Assembly (NCBI GenBank): GCA_934045075.1
Contig: OW203744.1
Location: forward strand, 4,452,795-4,516,794
Source of the DNA: Yponomeuta sedellus
Taxonomy: Eukaryota > Arthropoda > Insecta > Lepidoptera > Yponomeutidae
Direction: 5' to 3'
DNA length: 64,000 nucleotides
The position numbers and the translations under genes are program-made. Positions within the stretch are counted from its first letter, which is position 1; each line of letters starts with the position of its first letter. Under the pieces are notes generated by a model. It had not been told where the DNA came from. It ran no database searches and saw only the letters and a list, made by a program, of their open reading frames with translations. Below, in pieces: positions 11,001-61,815 of this stretch.

Positions 11001-11115
11001 GGCACACCGGCTGGTGCGTGAGGACGGACAGCTCGGCGTCATCAGCGCGTGCGCGGCCGGCGGACAGGGCGTCGCCATGTTGCTGGAGAGACACCCTGAC
11101 GCCCACACCAACTAG
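4988..11115 (+). CDS. HADHB: Mitochondrial trifunctional enzyme subunit beta (3-ketoacyl-CoA thiolase), last five exons
   Basis: Join of 4988-5089, 8485-8598, 9571-9645, 10316-10393 and 10981-11115. Every exon is flanked by AG/GT and all introns are phase 0. The 167 residues match the C-terminal thiolase domain in order: [64 protein letters not shown] (split over exons), [17 protein letters not shown], and [14 protein letters not shown]. The His of GHPF and the Cys of CAAGGQG are the catalytic acid/base residues. The nucleophilic Cys lies in the N-terminal half outside the window. The enzyme does the last step of long-chain beta-oxidation in the mitochondrial inner-membrane HADHA/HADHB complex. 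The [18 protein letters not shown] wording points to the HADHB subfamily rather than cytosolic or peroxisomal thiolases. Confidence 0.93.
5445..5560 (-). mobile_element. tRNA-SINE family C, 3' fragment
   Basis: Reverse-complement match by eye to the body of the SINE at 10571-10810: ATTCATGGACATATTACAC, TAGGTGCTAACTCGACG and an AAATAAATAAAT end. The tRNA-like head is missing (5' truncation). Confidence 0.65.
6055..6400 (-). pseudogene. Decayed LINE ORF tail (RTE-like)
   Basis: Reverse-strand frame with WSDGLTVW- and GRPSTR-like wording resembles the 'R-SVGRPPTRW-DDL' end of RTE-like ORF2 proteins. No intact domain remains. The similar + strand fragment at 57120-57310 supports a dispersed LINE end. 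Confidence 0.35.
6740..6900 (+). pseudogene. RTE-like LINE ORF2 C-terminal scrap
   Basis: Reads [19 protein letters not shown], then EAYVQQGIG and a TGA. The 'W...A-DR--WR' pattern followed by 'GL(C)P-QQWADD'-type endings is common at the C-terminus of insect RTE-like LINEs. Only the last ~45 codons are present. Confidence 0.45.
7181..7257 (+). mobile_element. tRNA-SINE family A, partial head
   Basis: Carries the B-box-like GGTTCGAATCCCGGCATGGG followed by TTTTTAGCCTCTAAATAGG, as in the full copies at 26869-27406. The 5' A box is absent. Confidence 0.8.
7385..7964 (+). mobile_element. tRNA-SINE family B
   Basis: Head with GCGGTGGTAGCGGAGCGG (A-box region) and GGTTCGAACCCCGGCATG (B box), then ATGACTTTGTTTTCGAAGTT. 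Body from about 7740 reads AGTAGCAATACTACTCGCTG, GGAAAACATCGTAAGGAAAC and CTATGAGGCTAAGTGCGG. An AT-rich insertion separates head and body. The element is interrupted at its 3' part by the hairpin element 7965-8375 and resumes with ACCAACTATTGTGGGACTAG. Confidence 0.7.
7965..8375. mobile_element. Long-hairpin (foldback) element with 14-bp TSD
   Basis: Flanked by an exact 14-bp direct repeat, TGCTTCCTAAATGT, at 7951-7964 and 8376-8389. Inside, arms 8006-8173 and 8202-8376 are near-perfect reverse complements (about 170 bp), separated by a 28-bp loop. The main difference is a GGTGGT expansion in the right arm. The first ~40 bp (7965-8005) are outside the palindrome. No coding potential. It inserted into SINE family B. 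Confidence 0.85.
8485..8598 (+). CDS. HADHB: HADHB exon
   Basis: 38 codons, [16 protein letters not shown] to TWEIHEAFA, acceptor TGTGCAG and donor GTGAGT. Contains the HEAF motif that lines the thiolase active site. Confidence 0.93.
8871..9230. mobile_element. MITE with 21-bp perfect TIRs, carrying a nested SINE
   Basis: Left terminus TCTGTTAGCTTTTAGAATATA is mirrored by its reverse complement at 9210-9230. A second copy sits at 53239-53459. A family A SINE fragment (about 8985-9104) is nested inside this copy, which accounts for its greater length. No transposase is encoded. Confidence 0.8.
8985..9104 (-). mobile_element. tRNA-SINE family A nested in MITE
   Basis: Reverse-oriented SINE end AATGCACTAACCCGGGCTAA, then CCTATTTATAGGCTAAAAAT and the B-box complement CCGGGATTCGAACCCGCAAC. 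It stops before the A box. Confidence 0.8.
9250..9445 (+). repeat. Dispersed repeat G (LINE/SINE tail type)
   Basis: Reads TAGCTGTGCCTCGCGGTTTA, then CAGTAAAACGTAGCCCATGT, CCAGGGTGTCGGCTAACTCC and CAGCCGTTTAGACGTGAAGA. The same order recurs at 23235-23375 and 34392-34705. This is a common insect dispersed repeat. I cannot assign its class. Confidence 0.6.
9571..9645 (+). CDS. HADHB: HADHB exon
   Basis: 25 codons, [15 protein letters not shown] to GMQGK, acceptor TTTTTCAG and donor GTGAGT. The segment is characteristic of the trifunctional-protein beta subfamily. Confidence 0.93.
9875..9955 (+). repeat. Dispersed repeat H
   Basis: Contains GATATGGACACCTAGTTTGA then GTTCATTAAGCCGCAGTTTC and TGCGCTA. 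Further copies are at 10170-10262, 42850-42945 and (partial) 57700-57740. Probably the 3' tail of a LINE, since the better copies end in GAATAAAACC. Confidence 0.6.
9995..10160 (+). pseudogene. LINE ORF tail fragment (fused to repeat H)
   Basis: The wording ATGTGGAGAGGATAAAGGAA, TTGACGAAACAATTAAAATA, GTGGGGCCGATAAGGGACG and CCAGGCGGACC matches the '[29 protein letters not shown]' ending of LINE ORF2 remnants. The copies at 36590-36830 and 48405-48530 carry the following section. Frames are broken. Confidence 0.55.
10316..10393 (+). CDS. HADHB: HADHB exon with catalytic His
   Basis: 26 codons, [20 protein letters not shown] then PFAATG, acceptor TTCCAG and donor GTAAGT. GHPF carries the catalytic histidine. 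Confidence 0.94.
10571..10810 (+). mobile_element. tRNA-SINE family C, full copy
   Basis: Head 10571-10645 reads TCGGTGGCGCAGCGGTTTGG (A box) and GGGTTCGATCCCCGGCCGGG (B box). Body TTTTCTAGTTTGTCTCGAGT, TCGTCGAGTTAGCACCTATA and an AATATTTATTTATTATAG end follow. It sits in the last HADHB intron. The head may still fold as a tRNA-like structure, but no acceptor pairing or true tRNA gene was confirmed. Confidence 0.75.
10981..11115 (+). CDS. HADHB: HADHB terminal exon with C-terminal catalytic Cys
   Basis: 44 codons plus TAG at 11113-11115, acceptor TCGTTGTCAG. Contains [14 protein letters not shown] with the conserved Cys. The short hydrophilic tail ends in HPDAHTN. The first AATAAA on this strand afterwards is at about 12344, so the 3' end is not clear. 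Confidence 0.93.
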   Translation, partial: VRLAMHTAHRLVREDGQLGVISACAAGGQGVAMLLERHPDAHTN

Positions 11116-11159
11116 ACGGATGCACGGAGCCGTCGGGAACGCCAAGCCCTCGTTTCTTG

Positions 11160-11435
11160 TCCACCGACATGCCAGTTAGACCCGAGATTTCCGCACTTAG
11201 CCTCATAGTTGGGCCGTTAAGTAGCAAGCGCTTAGATACGTTAACGCTTCAAACACTGGGGTGTCCGTACGATGTCTTCCTTCACTGTCGGCGAGTGGTA
11301 TTGCTACAATAATTTCACATACATAAGTTAGAAAACAAAGTCATTGGTATATCGGTAGGTAGAGTTAGAACCTACGACCTCCCGATTGAGAAGCCGGCGT
11401 TCTACACCGCTCCGCTACCACCGCTTACCGATAAG
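11160..11435 (-). mobile_element. tRNA-SINE family B, reverse copy
   Basis: Complement of the 7385-7964 element: CCGCACTTAGCCTCATAGTT, AAAACAAAGTCATTGGTATA, then GACCTCCCGATTGAGAAGCC and CTACACCGCTCCGCTACCAC. It starts about 45 bp after the HADHB stop, so it probably forms part of the HADHB 3' UTR or its flank. Confidence 0.75.
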
Positions 11436-11559
11436 CTATTCATGTAATAATGTTTGTATGCATTAGTTCTAGTTAGATCTGATTTCTGCACTTCACCTCA
11501 CTAGTTAACTAGAATTTTACGTCTTCCGATCGGACAAAAGAACCTCTTGTTTAATTTCA

Positions 11560-11765
11560 AGGCCATCACTCAATGTGTTTGTACATAGTTGGGGCATTGT
11601 AAGTAGCAAGCGCTGAGGTACGTAAATTCCCCAGACACTAGCATTTCCTACTACAGCTTGACAAATGTAACTTACAAAACAAACTAATTGGTACATGCCG
11701 GGAATCGAACCCACGACCTACCAAATGTGAGTAGGCGTTCTGCACTCTGTTTACCGGGGTAACAA
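11560..11765 (-). mobile_element. tRNA-SINE family B, second reverse copy
   Basis: Contains GTAGCAAGCGCTGAGGTACG, AACAAACTAATTGGTACATG and CCGGGAATCGAACCCACGAC. More diverged than the neighbouring copy. Confidence 0.65.
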
Positions 11766-13795
11766 ACAGTTTTTCGTACATTGGCAGGATTTTAGATGTA
11801 AAGAGTAGATTTGACAATAGATTAGTGGATAAGAAACTGGGGCTATGCTGAATGACAAGCGTTGGGGTAAAAATAATCTGATGTTTATCAAGCCTTCAAA
11901 AATTAATTACAAAATGTGCGAGGGAGGGATATACAAGGGAGCATCTCAACTAAAAAATCGTCATATAGTGCCCCATTGCAAAGAAATTCATAATTTACTA
12001 TAATTCGATGCATATTGATTGCATAGTCGATTATCCAAGATTACTAAACGATTACGCATTGTACATAGAGTTCGGGTTTGTTAAATCAAATTCAAAACAA
12101 TTTATTCTCACTGAAACATTTTTCTCCCAACGTTTGATATTTATTGCGAGAAGTATAATTTGGTTCTATTTATTTTGAGAATGGCTATCGTTTAGCTTCG
12201 ACCCATAACAGATCTTTGGTGCGTCCAATGTATTCATGTCGTTATAACAGGCAATAGTTTTCATTGGACTAGTGACATTCAAGGACTTGAAAATAGAGTA
12301 TTCGGAAAGAGTGTTATAACTTAGTGTATCTATAAAATGTATGAATAAAAAACAATAGTAACTAATAAGTAAATTATTTAACAAAGAAGACGAAGTGTGT
12401 AGTTTTTCTAAAAATCTTATTATTTTCTCTATTAGCTGTAAGTGTAAAACATATTTGTAAAATCGAATGCATGATTGATATGGAAAAGTTTATTAAAATC
12501 TATTATTAGTAGAGAAATACATTTTTCATTTACACGTTACCACATCCAACGTAAATCCTATCCAAAATATTGACAATATATTTTTTTACATTTATTAAAT
12601 GAAATGCTTCTTTCCCACTACTTCCATTCCATTGCAGATGATGCGCAGGGATGATGCGCAGGTACTTGCGCTGGTATATTTTACCTTGGTGTGAACAATA
12701 TTTAAAGCAGGCAGTGATTGCGCAAGCTAATAGGCATCGACTGCAAGCGGCGTTACTTTACTTAAAAATCAAAGAGGCAAATGAAATAAAACCAATGTAA
12801 TTTAGGGCATCCTTTTATTGTGAGGCGCCTATGCGTATCAGCAAAGTTGTCGTTACTCTAAATATTAACCTAATTTATTCTAAAATAAACTGTCCAAATC
12901 CGGGACGAGCGGCCAGGCACGGCCTTCGATATACTATCCACATTTTATACAAAACACGCGGGCGTAACACCGAAAAATTATAATTATCAACCGTTAATTA
13001 AAATACAAGAAAATAGTTATAAAGTTATAATAAACAATAGACTTTGTGTCTAAAATATACGAAACCCATAAGAATGTTATGAACAGGTTTCGTCAGTCCT
13101 TGTTGCAAGAGCTTTGGAACGGGCTGGAGGCCAGCCAATCACAGAGAAGCATATTTGACGTTTGGCTATTCTTACAATAGAAAATTCTAGTTCATAGTTA
13201 ATTTGTTAAATATTGCGCTTTTATAGAGTGTATTTCGCGCACTAACATTCACCGCAACGTCAGCTTAGTACATGTTACATTATTCGGTGTTTAGAATAAA
13301 CTAACGACCTGTGTTTGCTGTAGGGCCATATTTGGTATAGATTAATTTTGAGATCGCAAAGAAATTCCCAATTTGGTCCCTATATCTGACATTGTGGCGA
13401 CTCACTGAAATCGCTTTTAAAATAAATCCCCACACGATATTGCTACAGGCATCGCAGTGATAATAATTATAGTAACTATGTTGTACTTTGCTACATGAAT
13501 CTATTACCACTATTACATTGTTTATTAAAAAATAAAATATCTAGGAATCCTCTATTATTTACTTTGTCATAATTTTAGTCATCTATTTATCGATAAAAGG
13601 CAGTCGTTTGCAAAAAAATTTGGTGTTTCATAATACAACTGTTACACTTTAATCTATTAATAACAATTTTATCAGATTGTCATCCATATTTCTCTACTAA
13701 AGAACTATTTAGTGTAAAAGCCCCACAAAATTTTGAGACAAACGTTCTTCATTGACAGTCATTTCGATACTTAAATATAAAACACAATCTCTTGT
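11766..13795. other. AT-rich intergenic stretch, no gene recognised
   Basis: Both strands were read for coding blocks, tRNA-like boxes and long inverted repeats. Nothing convincing was seen apart from scattered AATAAA motifs (12344, about 12883), which could serve as HADHB polyadenylation signals. Confidence 0.5.
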
Positions 13796-13799
13796 CCTT

Positions 13800-14110
13800 G
13801 TTCTGACAGTAAGACCAGCCACTAGTCTTGCAAGCCTCCACCAATCCGGACTTAGCCTCCGCGGTGGAGTATGGCCTTTACCTCCCTCAGGGAAGAGACC
13901 CGTGCCCCTCGGTGGAGACATAATAGGTTGATGATGGATCTCTTCTCCTGTTCCCAAACTGGGATGCCCTGTGCTATGGTAACCAGGCAAGGACATCAAA
14001 CGCGGAAAAAACCCCGACTGAGGCCATTTGTGCAAACCGAGGCGGCCTTCAGCGGAAAAAGAACACACGACCTCTGCCTCGTTAGTCAAACACGTTAACG
14101 ATAGACTAAC
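13800..14110 (+). repeat. 5S-SINE 3' body joined to SINE family E body
   Basis: From 13800: CCAGCCACTAGTCTTGCAAG, CCTCCACCAATCCGGACTTA and GCGGTGGAGTATGGCC, as in the tails of the 5S-like SINEs at 24408 and 63130. It is followed by CCCAAACTGGGATGCCCTGT, CTATGGTAACCAGGCAAGGA and ACTGAGGCCATTTGTGCAAA, as in the element at 59335-59525. Confidence 0.6.
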
Positions 14111-14811
14111 GAGACAGTAATCTTTGGTAGTTGTAATATTATGCGTGCATGGCATAGACCAACTTATTTTTGCTTAAGAGCAGTGGATCTTGCAGGCGAT
14201 GCGCAGTAGTTGCGACAGCGTTTCAATGCTCACTCGAGCTGTTCTATTGTATTTTATGCACAGTATAGCATCTGGCGGTCTAGTAGCTTCATCGACTAAA
14301 GTCGGCCTTAACTTCGGACTTGCCAGTACACACATACGGCACAGGGCTCAGGCCTTCTCTCGGGAAGAGTAGCTGTGGGCTTAATCACCGCGGATTGACT
14401 ATTTCAAGCGCTGAGTTACTGACACAGTTATGTCTAGATGCAATAAAGTATTATCTATCTATATTCAAGCGGTGATTTCCTTCACAAGATATTTTTTAAC
14501 TCCTTTTACAATTTTTTCATGATAAGCTTCGACTTCCTCTAAGAAGATATCTTCACGACAACTACTAGTAACGTAACTCAAAGCATTGTCCGGCTAAAAC
14601 CCAATAACACTTAACACAGGCACTGATAACTAAACCTAGAATCCCTTAAAAATATATACAGCCTTACAGCTAGCACTTAGTGTGTTGCGTTATCCATAGT
14701 TTATTATTAAAAAATATGTACGATATTTCATCAAGAAGAAAACTTATTTGTTATATATTAGAAACGAAAAAAGCGGAAGGGCTGTGTCTGATTACACAGC
14801 CGTTGGTTTAG

Positions 14812-15695
14812 GCAGTGTTCAAACCAAACGAATAGTCAGCCGCCGAATGAAAGCAGGCTCACTGCGAGCCCCAGTGTAAACGTGAAAATACGTAGCCAAT
14901 CAGCGTCCGCGACGCTTAGTGACGCGCTATATTATACGTAGCGAATCAGCGTCCACAGCGCATAGTGACGCGCTATATTAATACGTAGCGAATCAGCGTC
15001 CACGGCGCATAGTGACGCGCTATATTAATACGTAGCGAATCAGCGTCCACGGCGCATAGTGACGCGCTATATTAATACGTAGCGAATCAGCGCCCACAGC
15101 GCTTAGTGACTCTCTATATTAATACGTAGCGAATCAGCGTCCACGGCGCATAGTGACGCGCTATATTAATACGTAGCGAATCAGCGTCCACGGCGCATAG
15201 TGACGCGCTATATTAATACGTAGCGAATCAGCGTCCACGGCGCATAGTGACGCGCTATATTAATACGTAGCCAATCGGCGTCCGCGACGTATAGTGATGT
15301 GCTATATTAATAAGTAGCCAACCAGCGTCTCTGCGCGTAGTGACGCGCTATACTAATACGTAGCCAATCAGCGTCGGCAACGCGTAATGGCGCTCTATCT
15401 TAATACGTAGCCAATCAGCGTCCGCGGCGCGTAGTTACGCGCTATATTAATAAGTAGCCAATCAGTGTCCGCGGCGCGTAATGACACGCTATATTAATAC
15501 GTAGCCAATCATCAGCGTCCTCCGCGCGTGGTGACGCGCTATATTAATCGGCCGCCGAATGTCAGCGACTACGCGTAGCGTAATAACGTATTGTCGGTTA
15601 GATATGAACGAAAAATGAATATGTATAGAAATACAATCAACTGCGTAAAGCTTTCTCACTTTCGACGGCTGGCGTCAGTTTGGTGTGAACTCAGC
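14812..15695. mobile_element. TIR element filled with a 47-bp satellite
   Basis: Left end GCAGTGTTCAAACCAAACGA (continuing ATAGTCAGCCGCCGAATG) is matched in inverted form by the right end TCGACGGCTGGCGTCAGTTT (continuing GGTGTGAACTCAGC). The TIR is imperfect, about 40 bp long. The interior is almost entirely the tandem array at 14887-15550. No coding capacity. Best described as a non-autonomous DNA transposon with an internal satellite. Confidence 0.65.
14887..15550. repeat. 47-bp tandem satellite, about 14 units
   Basis: Unit reads AATACGTAGCGAATCAGCGT, CCACGGCGCATAGTGACGCG, CTATATT. Neighbouring GCGAATCAGCG occurrences are 47 bp apart. The central units are nearly identical, while outer units have CCAATCAGCG and diverged ends, the usual sign of homogenisation from the middle. 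Each outer unit contains a CCAAT pentamer. Confidence 0.9.
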
Positions 15696-15699
15696 TTTA

Positions 15700-18250
15700 A
15701 CGTGAAACGTCTATAAGTATGCGATATTTTTTAGCTGACACTGCGCAATGTATTATGCGGCACTGGCGCCATCTAGCTTGACGAGTCTGACGTCAGTGTC
15801 AAGAGGATCCTAGTTTGCTCCACTCAACGATATATAAATGAATTGCACAAGACACGTAGTTTACAGAGTTATAAGACCTCTCTGAGGCCATGTTTCCGAT
15901 TTCAGCAAGTGACTCCTTGCTACGAAACAAAGACGTTTCACGTCAAAAAAGATGGGAAATACAGAATTATCATACGCAGAAAATAGACATCGACATAGCT
16001 GATTTATGTACAGTCGCGTGCACTAAAATGTAAGCACGCTAGAACCTTGTCACTTTTCTCTTCCAGCCTCGACTATTTTGACTTTGCCAAGGTACTGAAG
16101 TGCATACATGTTAATGCAATTTTTAGTCTTACAATCGTAGCTATTCATCGGACTGGTTCATTCGGACTTTGTCTCAGCGCAATGAATAAGTTGTTCAAAT
16201 TCGTCATTAGACCAGCTCCAATACTACGCGCATCAAATGCTGAAAGATCTTACTGTCAAATTCCATACTGATTGCTATCGCAAAAGTCAGGATTCCGGCA
16301 GAATTTGGTGCTCATAATTCGACCTATAAAACATCGAGGTAACTACATCTACCATCTATATCTTTGTGAAACATTTAGAATTAATTTTTAATCATATATT
16401 AAACAGTCTAATCACGATTTTAATATATAACTATGTATGAGCAGCTCGAAACGTTAAGAAATACGAATTCAATTTTATACTCATTTCAAGATGATTAATT
16501 TTCCAGCAACAGATTTTCAAAACAAACTATATTAACCTACTTGAGAAACATAATAATAGAGGACATGATTGTATGGTCTACTCTATAATAGCTTATTTTA
16601 CACCTATATTTGCTTCGTCATAAATATTGCCTCTCGTATGTCGGATGCCTGTAGCAGTATCAGTGGCAAGTTAACCTTAACGACACACCGTGCTTTGTGT
16701 AGTTTTTAATAATTGTATACTGGCTGTGGTTTTGGTAAATGAGGGCAGAATCGTGGAAGGAATTTAGCACAGAAAGTTTATACTGCGTTTATAAGCTTTA
16801 AGGCTTAGCGCGCATTGCGAGAAACATCGCCGCGATTTTTTCTCTAACGGATTCTAAATCGCATACTGATTCTTTCACAAGCGATCTTCTGAAAAAGTTT
16901 GTGATATGGAAAATGTACGATACATATCTTAGTATTTTTCATTTTTATTTTGCTAAATTCGGAAAAAAATCGCGCGGCGAATAATTGCGATGCGTGCTAA
17001 ACATTAAGGAATTCGCGTTTCTGTAAATAACACTGTAAAAGTTTGCGGAAAACTGGTTCTTAGCCTGCAATAGTTTTAATTGTTACTAAGTATAAACAAT
17101 TTTTCATACACAAAATAAAATTAGGTCATGGGCTCATGAAGCGCGCGTGCTGGTCGCTGACCGAGATACTAGCATCTAAGTCGTGCAAACTGGTAATATT
17201 TACTTGATTTTTTTATATAAAAACAACCGTTGAACCGGACATCACTATACAAAACCACAGCCTGCCATTGGGAGATTCTACTGGTCAATACCAACGACTT
17301 TTAATATGGGTCAAACTTTAAATAAATCTTTTTGCTACTTGGAAGTTTTCCCTATATTAAAAGTCGTAGGTAATATAAACACTAAATAAAAACATCAGGG
17401 CCGAGTTTCATCAAAAAATACAATTCGTAGTTTATTTTACAATTCGCGGTACATTCTGTAGCACAGTCTACTTGTTAACCGACTTTGCAATGTACATCGA
17501 ATAAGCGTGACGACAGTATCAAATAATGAAAGATTAATTAACAATATTAGGGGAGTAAATATTAAAAGGATTTAAAACACTGATTTAGTTTTATATAAAA
17601 AAAGATATTACCAATATTTTCAATAAAATAAAAGATTATAATACTGCTTTCAGCCATTTTGACAGCAATCACTCCGCGTGACGTCACGCTCGGGTAACAT
17701 TGGTAAACTTGACCCGTACTTAGTTTGATATTTGTTTAGCTATGCGTGACGTCACATTCAACGCCATGACACTGCGAGCTGTTTTCCCATAGATTTAAAA
17801 TAATTTTAGAAAAATGACTGAAACCTTCGTAAAACTTTAGTTTATTACTGAAATATAGGTGTTTTTTTTTTTTAAATAATAAATGTGTCCCCACATTATC
17901 GAAGAGGATTTAAAAATCTTCCGTCATGCCTATTGTCAAAGAAACCATGAATTGTAGTTCAATGAAACAGGCTCCAGTTGCCCCATACTAAAGAATATCG
18001 CCACCAAGTTATCTGTTCAGGTGGGCAAAATTGTAACTACGGCCTTTTCATCCGCCATATTGAAAAGAAACATTCCGCTGTCTGTTGATTTACAGATATA
18101 TTTTATTTACATTTAAAGACGGGCGTTTGACTTTAAATTTTCCATTTCTGAGTATATTTCTTAAATGGCATCCCCAAATTCTCCACTAGCGACGCTTTCA
18201 ACTGTACAGATAAGATGGTGGCACTGTAACCACTTGCGACAAACAAAATG
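15700..18250. other. AT-rich intergenic stretch
   Basis: No gene recognised. Two GTGACGTCAC palindromes (near 17680 and 17745) look like CREB-type sites, but no promoter context is apparent. A short inverted repeat at about 17292-17373 (ACGACTTTTAATATGGG mirrored by CCCTATATTAAAAGTCGT) may be a small MITE. Confidence 0.45.
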
Positions 18251-18254
18251 TATG

Positions 18255-18425
18255 GTATTTTAAAAACCTGTTTAGAGGCTAAAAATTCCACCCATGCCGG
18301 GACACGAACCCGCGACCTCTGGCTAACCGTGCCAGCTCTGCCAACTGAGCTAATGGGCGACTCACCGGCGTCAGTGAAATTTCGAACCTCTTTACAATAC
18401 TCTCTGTATTACGTGCAGAGAATGA
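18255..18425 (-). mobile_element. tRNA-SINE family A
   Basis: Reverse copy with CCCATGCCGGGACACGAACC (B-box complement, one change), GCCAACTGAGCTAATGGGCG (A-box complement) and the extension ATTTCGAACCTCTTTACAAT. Confidence 0.85.
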
Positions 18426-18975
18426 TATTTATTGAAATGTATGGTACTTAAGAATTATATTTATTTCGCGATTTAACATCACTATTTGCACCGGAAGTTG
18501 GCGAACTTGGTATCGAGAGAAAGACGGCATAATGCGGCGCGCCTTGCGTCCCTTTTACCTAGGGCAAGGTCAAGATGAAAGTTTTATCGCACTGTCGAGT
18601 AGCATCTCGCTTCATGCGGCGAAATAAAACAAGACGGCGCATTTCGATAACGGGATAAAACTTTTATCGACCCGCCGTGATCCCCTAGCTGGCATATTAT
18701 ATAAAACAGTCTTTACAAAAAATTTCTAACAAAAAAAGATTCTTTAAAATGCTGTTAAAATGGTCTGGCGGAGGCAAACCCTGCGCTTATTAAGATAAAC
18801 GAATTAGGTAATTCATTTTAAAAATCAAAACCTCGCAACACAAATTTCTTGAATTTCAGAGTATTAAAAAAATACACTGACAAAAGCAGGTGAAATGAAA
18901 CGTTATGTTGTGTGAGAGGGAAATAGTTTTACAATTGCTTCACTTAATCTTGTTAAATACTCGTCTATGTGTAAA

Positions 18976-19183
18976 ATGGAGTTTACATAATATTCAGTCT
19001 GGCGTCAGTCAATTCCATCAGTCTAGTTAGACTGGCGGCAGACGAGATCGTCTATTCAGTGGACTGATGGACCAGAATGACGGATGTTCGAATATTTTGA
19101 AGCTTCATCAGTCTGGCATCAATCAGAGCTTGATCAAGGTCACGGACTGAAGTGACGCCAGATTGAACGTGTAAACTCCGTCT
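18976..19183. mobile_element. MITE with ~33-bp imperfect TIRs
   Basis: Left ATGGAGTTTACATAATATTC then AGTCTGGCGTCAGTC. Right GACGCCAGATTGAACGTGTA then AACTCCGTCT, which is the reverse complement apart from a few changes. Internal repeats of CATCAGTCTGG are present. No ORF. Confidence 0.65.
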
Positions 19184-19189
19184 AAGGGC

Positions 19190-20034
19190 GAGACGCGCGG
19201 CGTGCGACGCAAAACTTCAACCAATTGCTTCATGCAATGGCAATCAGCCGTTCTCAACATATTCCGTAGAGTCTAGTCTTGACACGAGGTTGTAATTTGG
19301 GGCTCAACTACATTATCTTCTGCAGTGTGACATGTCCGTTTCAACCTACTGCGAACACACATATTTTGACACTTTGGAAACGTCAAAATGCATAATCTAA
19401 TCTGTGGACAGTTCTGCCATACGAGGGTAGATTTGCAACTACGCACTCTTTTCTAGGAGCGAACTATCACTTTTCACTGGTAAAAAATTGACAGACCACT
19501 GGAATTCCAATGACGTTGGGACAGTGGCGCTCTATATTTGTGTGGTTTATCAAGGCAATGAAAGATCCTACTGACATCACACGTGAAAATCTTCATGTTT
19601 ATTGCCTCTTGTATTTTCTTGAATCCACAAGTGGATATCCACTCTCGAACTATCGAAACAAACTTAGGACGTTGATGATCAACTGCCAAAACATAAATTG
19701 TATCTAAGTGATAAGTTCATACAATAGTCATACCCCACCGTCTACTTACAGATTCATAACTACTGACATTTACAAAGACTACTCTTGTTCGAAGTTAAAA
19801 CGTACCGTTAGGGCTTGTGTCTTCTAGATCTTGTTTTGAAAAAATATGATTCCTTAAAACACTCCTCAAAGGCATTGTTGATGATCTGTGGTACAGTAGA
19901 AGTCTGTGGTGAAGTAAAGTAGTCACCACAGATTGTTTACACTGCCTCGCCTCGCGTTTTAGAGGAATCGTATTTTTATAAGAGCTTTTGACTTTTATCT
20001 CTATTATATAGAGGATTTGATAGAGCACTCAACA
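19190..20034. other. 3' flank of the MBD/F-box gene
   Basis: On the minus strand, downstream of the stop at 20530, the first AATAAA is at 19603-19598 (seen as TTTATT on plus). It is the best candidate polyadenylation signal. No other coding evidence. Confidence 0.4.
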
Positions 20035-20516
20035 AATCAGTCGACACTACCCCTAGAGTAGTTACAAAACAGTCCACACAGCCCCTAAGAGCATGTCCAA
20101 ACCAGTCCACACAGTCCTTAGACTATGTGCGAACCAGTCCACAGAGCCTTATCTGCGTACAAACCAGTCCACACAGACTATGTGCGAACCAGCCCACACA
20201 GCCCCATTCGAGTCCGAACCAGTCCACACAGACTATGTACGAACCAGTCTACACAGCCCCAATTGCGTGCAATCCAGTCCAAACAGACTATGTGCGAATC
20301 AATCCATACAGCCCCATGTGAGTACGAACTAGTCCACACATGCCTCAGAGTGTGAACTACAAACCAGTCCCCACCCCTAATTGCGTGCAAACAAGTCCAC
20401 ACAGTTTATGCGCGGACCAGTCCACAGAGCCCCCATCTGCGTACGAACCAGTCCACACGTCCCTCGCAGTGCGAACTACAGACCAGTCCACACAGCCTCT
20501 GGAGTGTGCCACCAGT
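20035..20516. repeat. ~30-bp minisatellite (CAGTCCACACAG) in the 3' flank
   Basis: About 16 variant units with the core CCAGTCCACACAG followed by variable spacers such as ACTATGTGCGAA or CCCCAATTGCGTGC. Alternating spacer types suggest a roughly 60-bp higher-order unit. It begins 14 bp below the stop codon of the minus-strand gene, so it would form the start of its 3' UTR. Confidence 0.85.
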
Positions 20517-20529
20517 CCGGCGGCGGCCG

Positions 20530-61243
<40,714 letters not shown>

Positions 61244-61800
61244 CGTCAAAAAACAGGATTTCTAGCACAACTTCGCCGTCAGGGAATTAGAGTACACATA
61301 ACACGTAACAACCCTCCAACAAGCCCTAGCAACAATATTTATAAGCGATTATGCGCGTCACAGTGGAGATTTCCCGCTATATGCGACGAGAAAAAAACTT
61401 GAAGTATTTAGTTCACGGGACATTAGCAAAACTTTCAGGTTACGTCCTTGTGTGGATAATTAAGATATGCCACCAGCTAAAGTACTTTAATTAGGTTGAT
61501 ATCAATGATATTTCTTGAATCTATCGCTATTTGCGTCCACATAATTTCCAAAAGAAAATGTCGTTCATAAACAACATCCGCTCATGGCGACGCCACAATT
61601 TTTTAGTCTATGGTTAATAGCAGTGTTACCAGGTCTAAAATTCACTTTACCTAATGGTATTATGTTATCGATTGTACGTAATGCTAATAGAAAGAATACT
61701 CCAAACGTATAATACATATTGACTGGTAGAAAATGCTTACAGCATTCAGTTCGCTGCATTGTCATTGTAATATCTACTTATGTGCAATAAACGTATTAAT
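61244..61800 (-). promoter_or_regulatory. Presumed upstream region of the MBD/F-box gene
   Basis: Flank above the start codon. No clear TATA box. The context around the ATG (GACGATG, A at -3) is good. Assigned by position only. Confidence 0.3.
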
Positions 61801-61815
61801 TATAATAATAATACA
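61718..61815 (+). repeat. LINE 3' tail (GACTGGTAGAAAATGC family)
   Basis: TGACTGGTAGAAAATGCTTA, CAGCATTCAGTTCGCTGCAT, TGTGCAATAAACGTATTAAT, (TAA)n. Copy of 21434-21540. Confidence 0.65.

Noticed and set aside
14887..15550. CRISPR array
   Set aside because: The 47-bp units are contiguous with no unique spacers, in eukaryotic sequence and inside a TIR element.
17680..17760. CRE-type TGACGTCA pair as a promoter
   Set aside because: No nearby gene start and no other promoter features.
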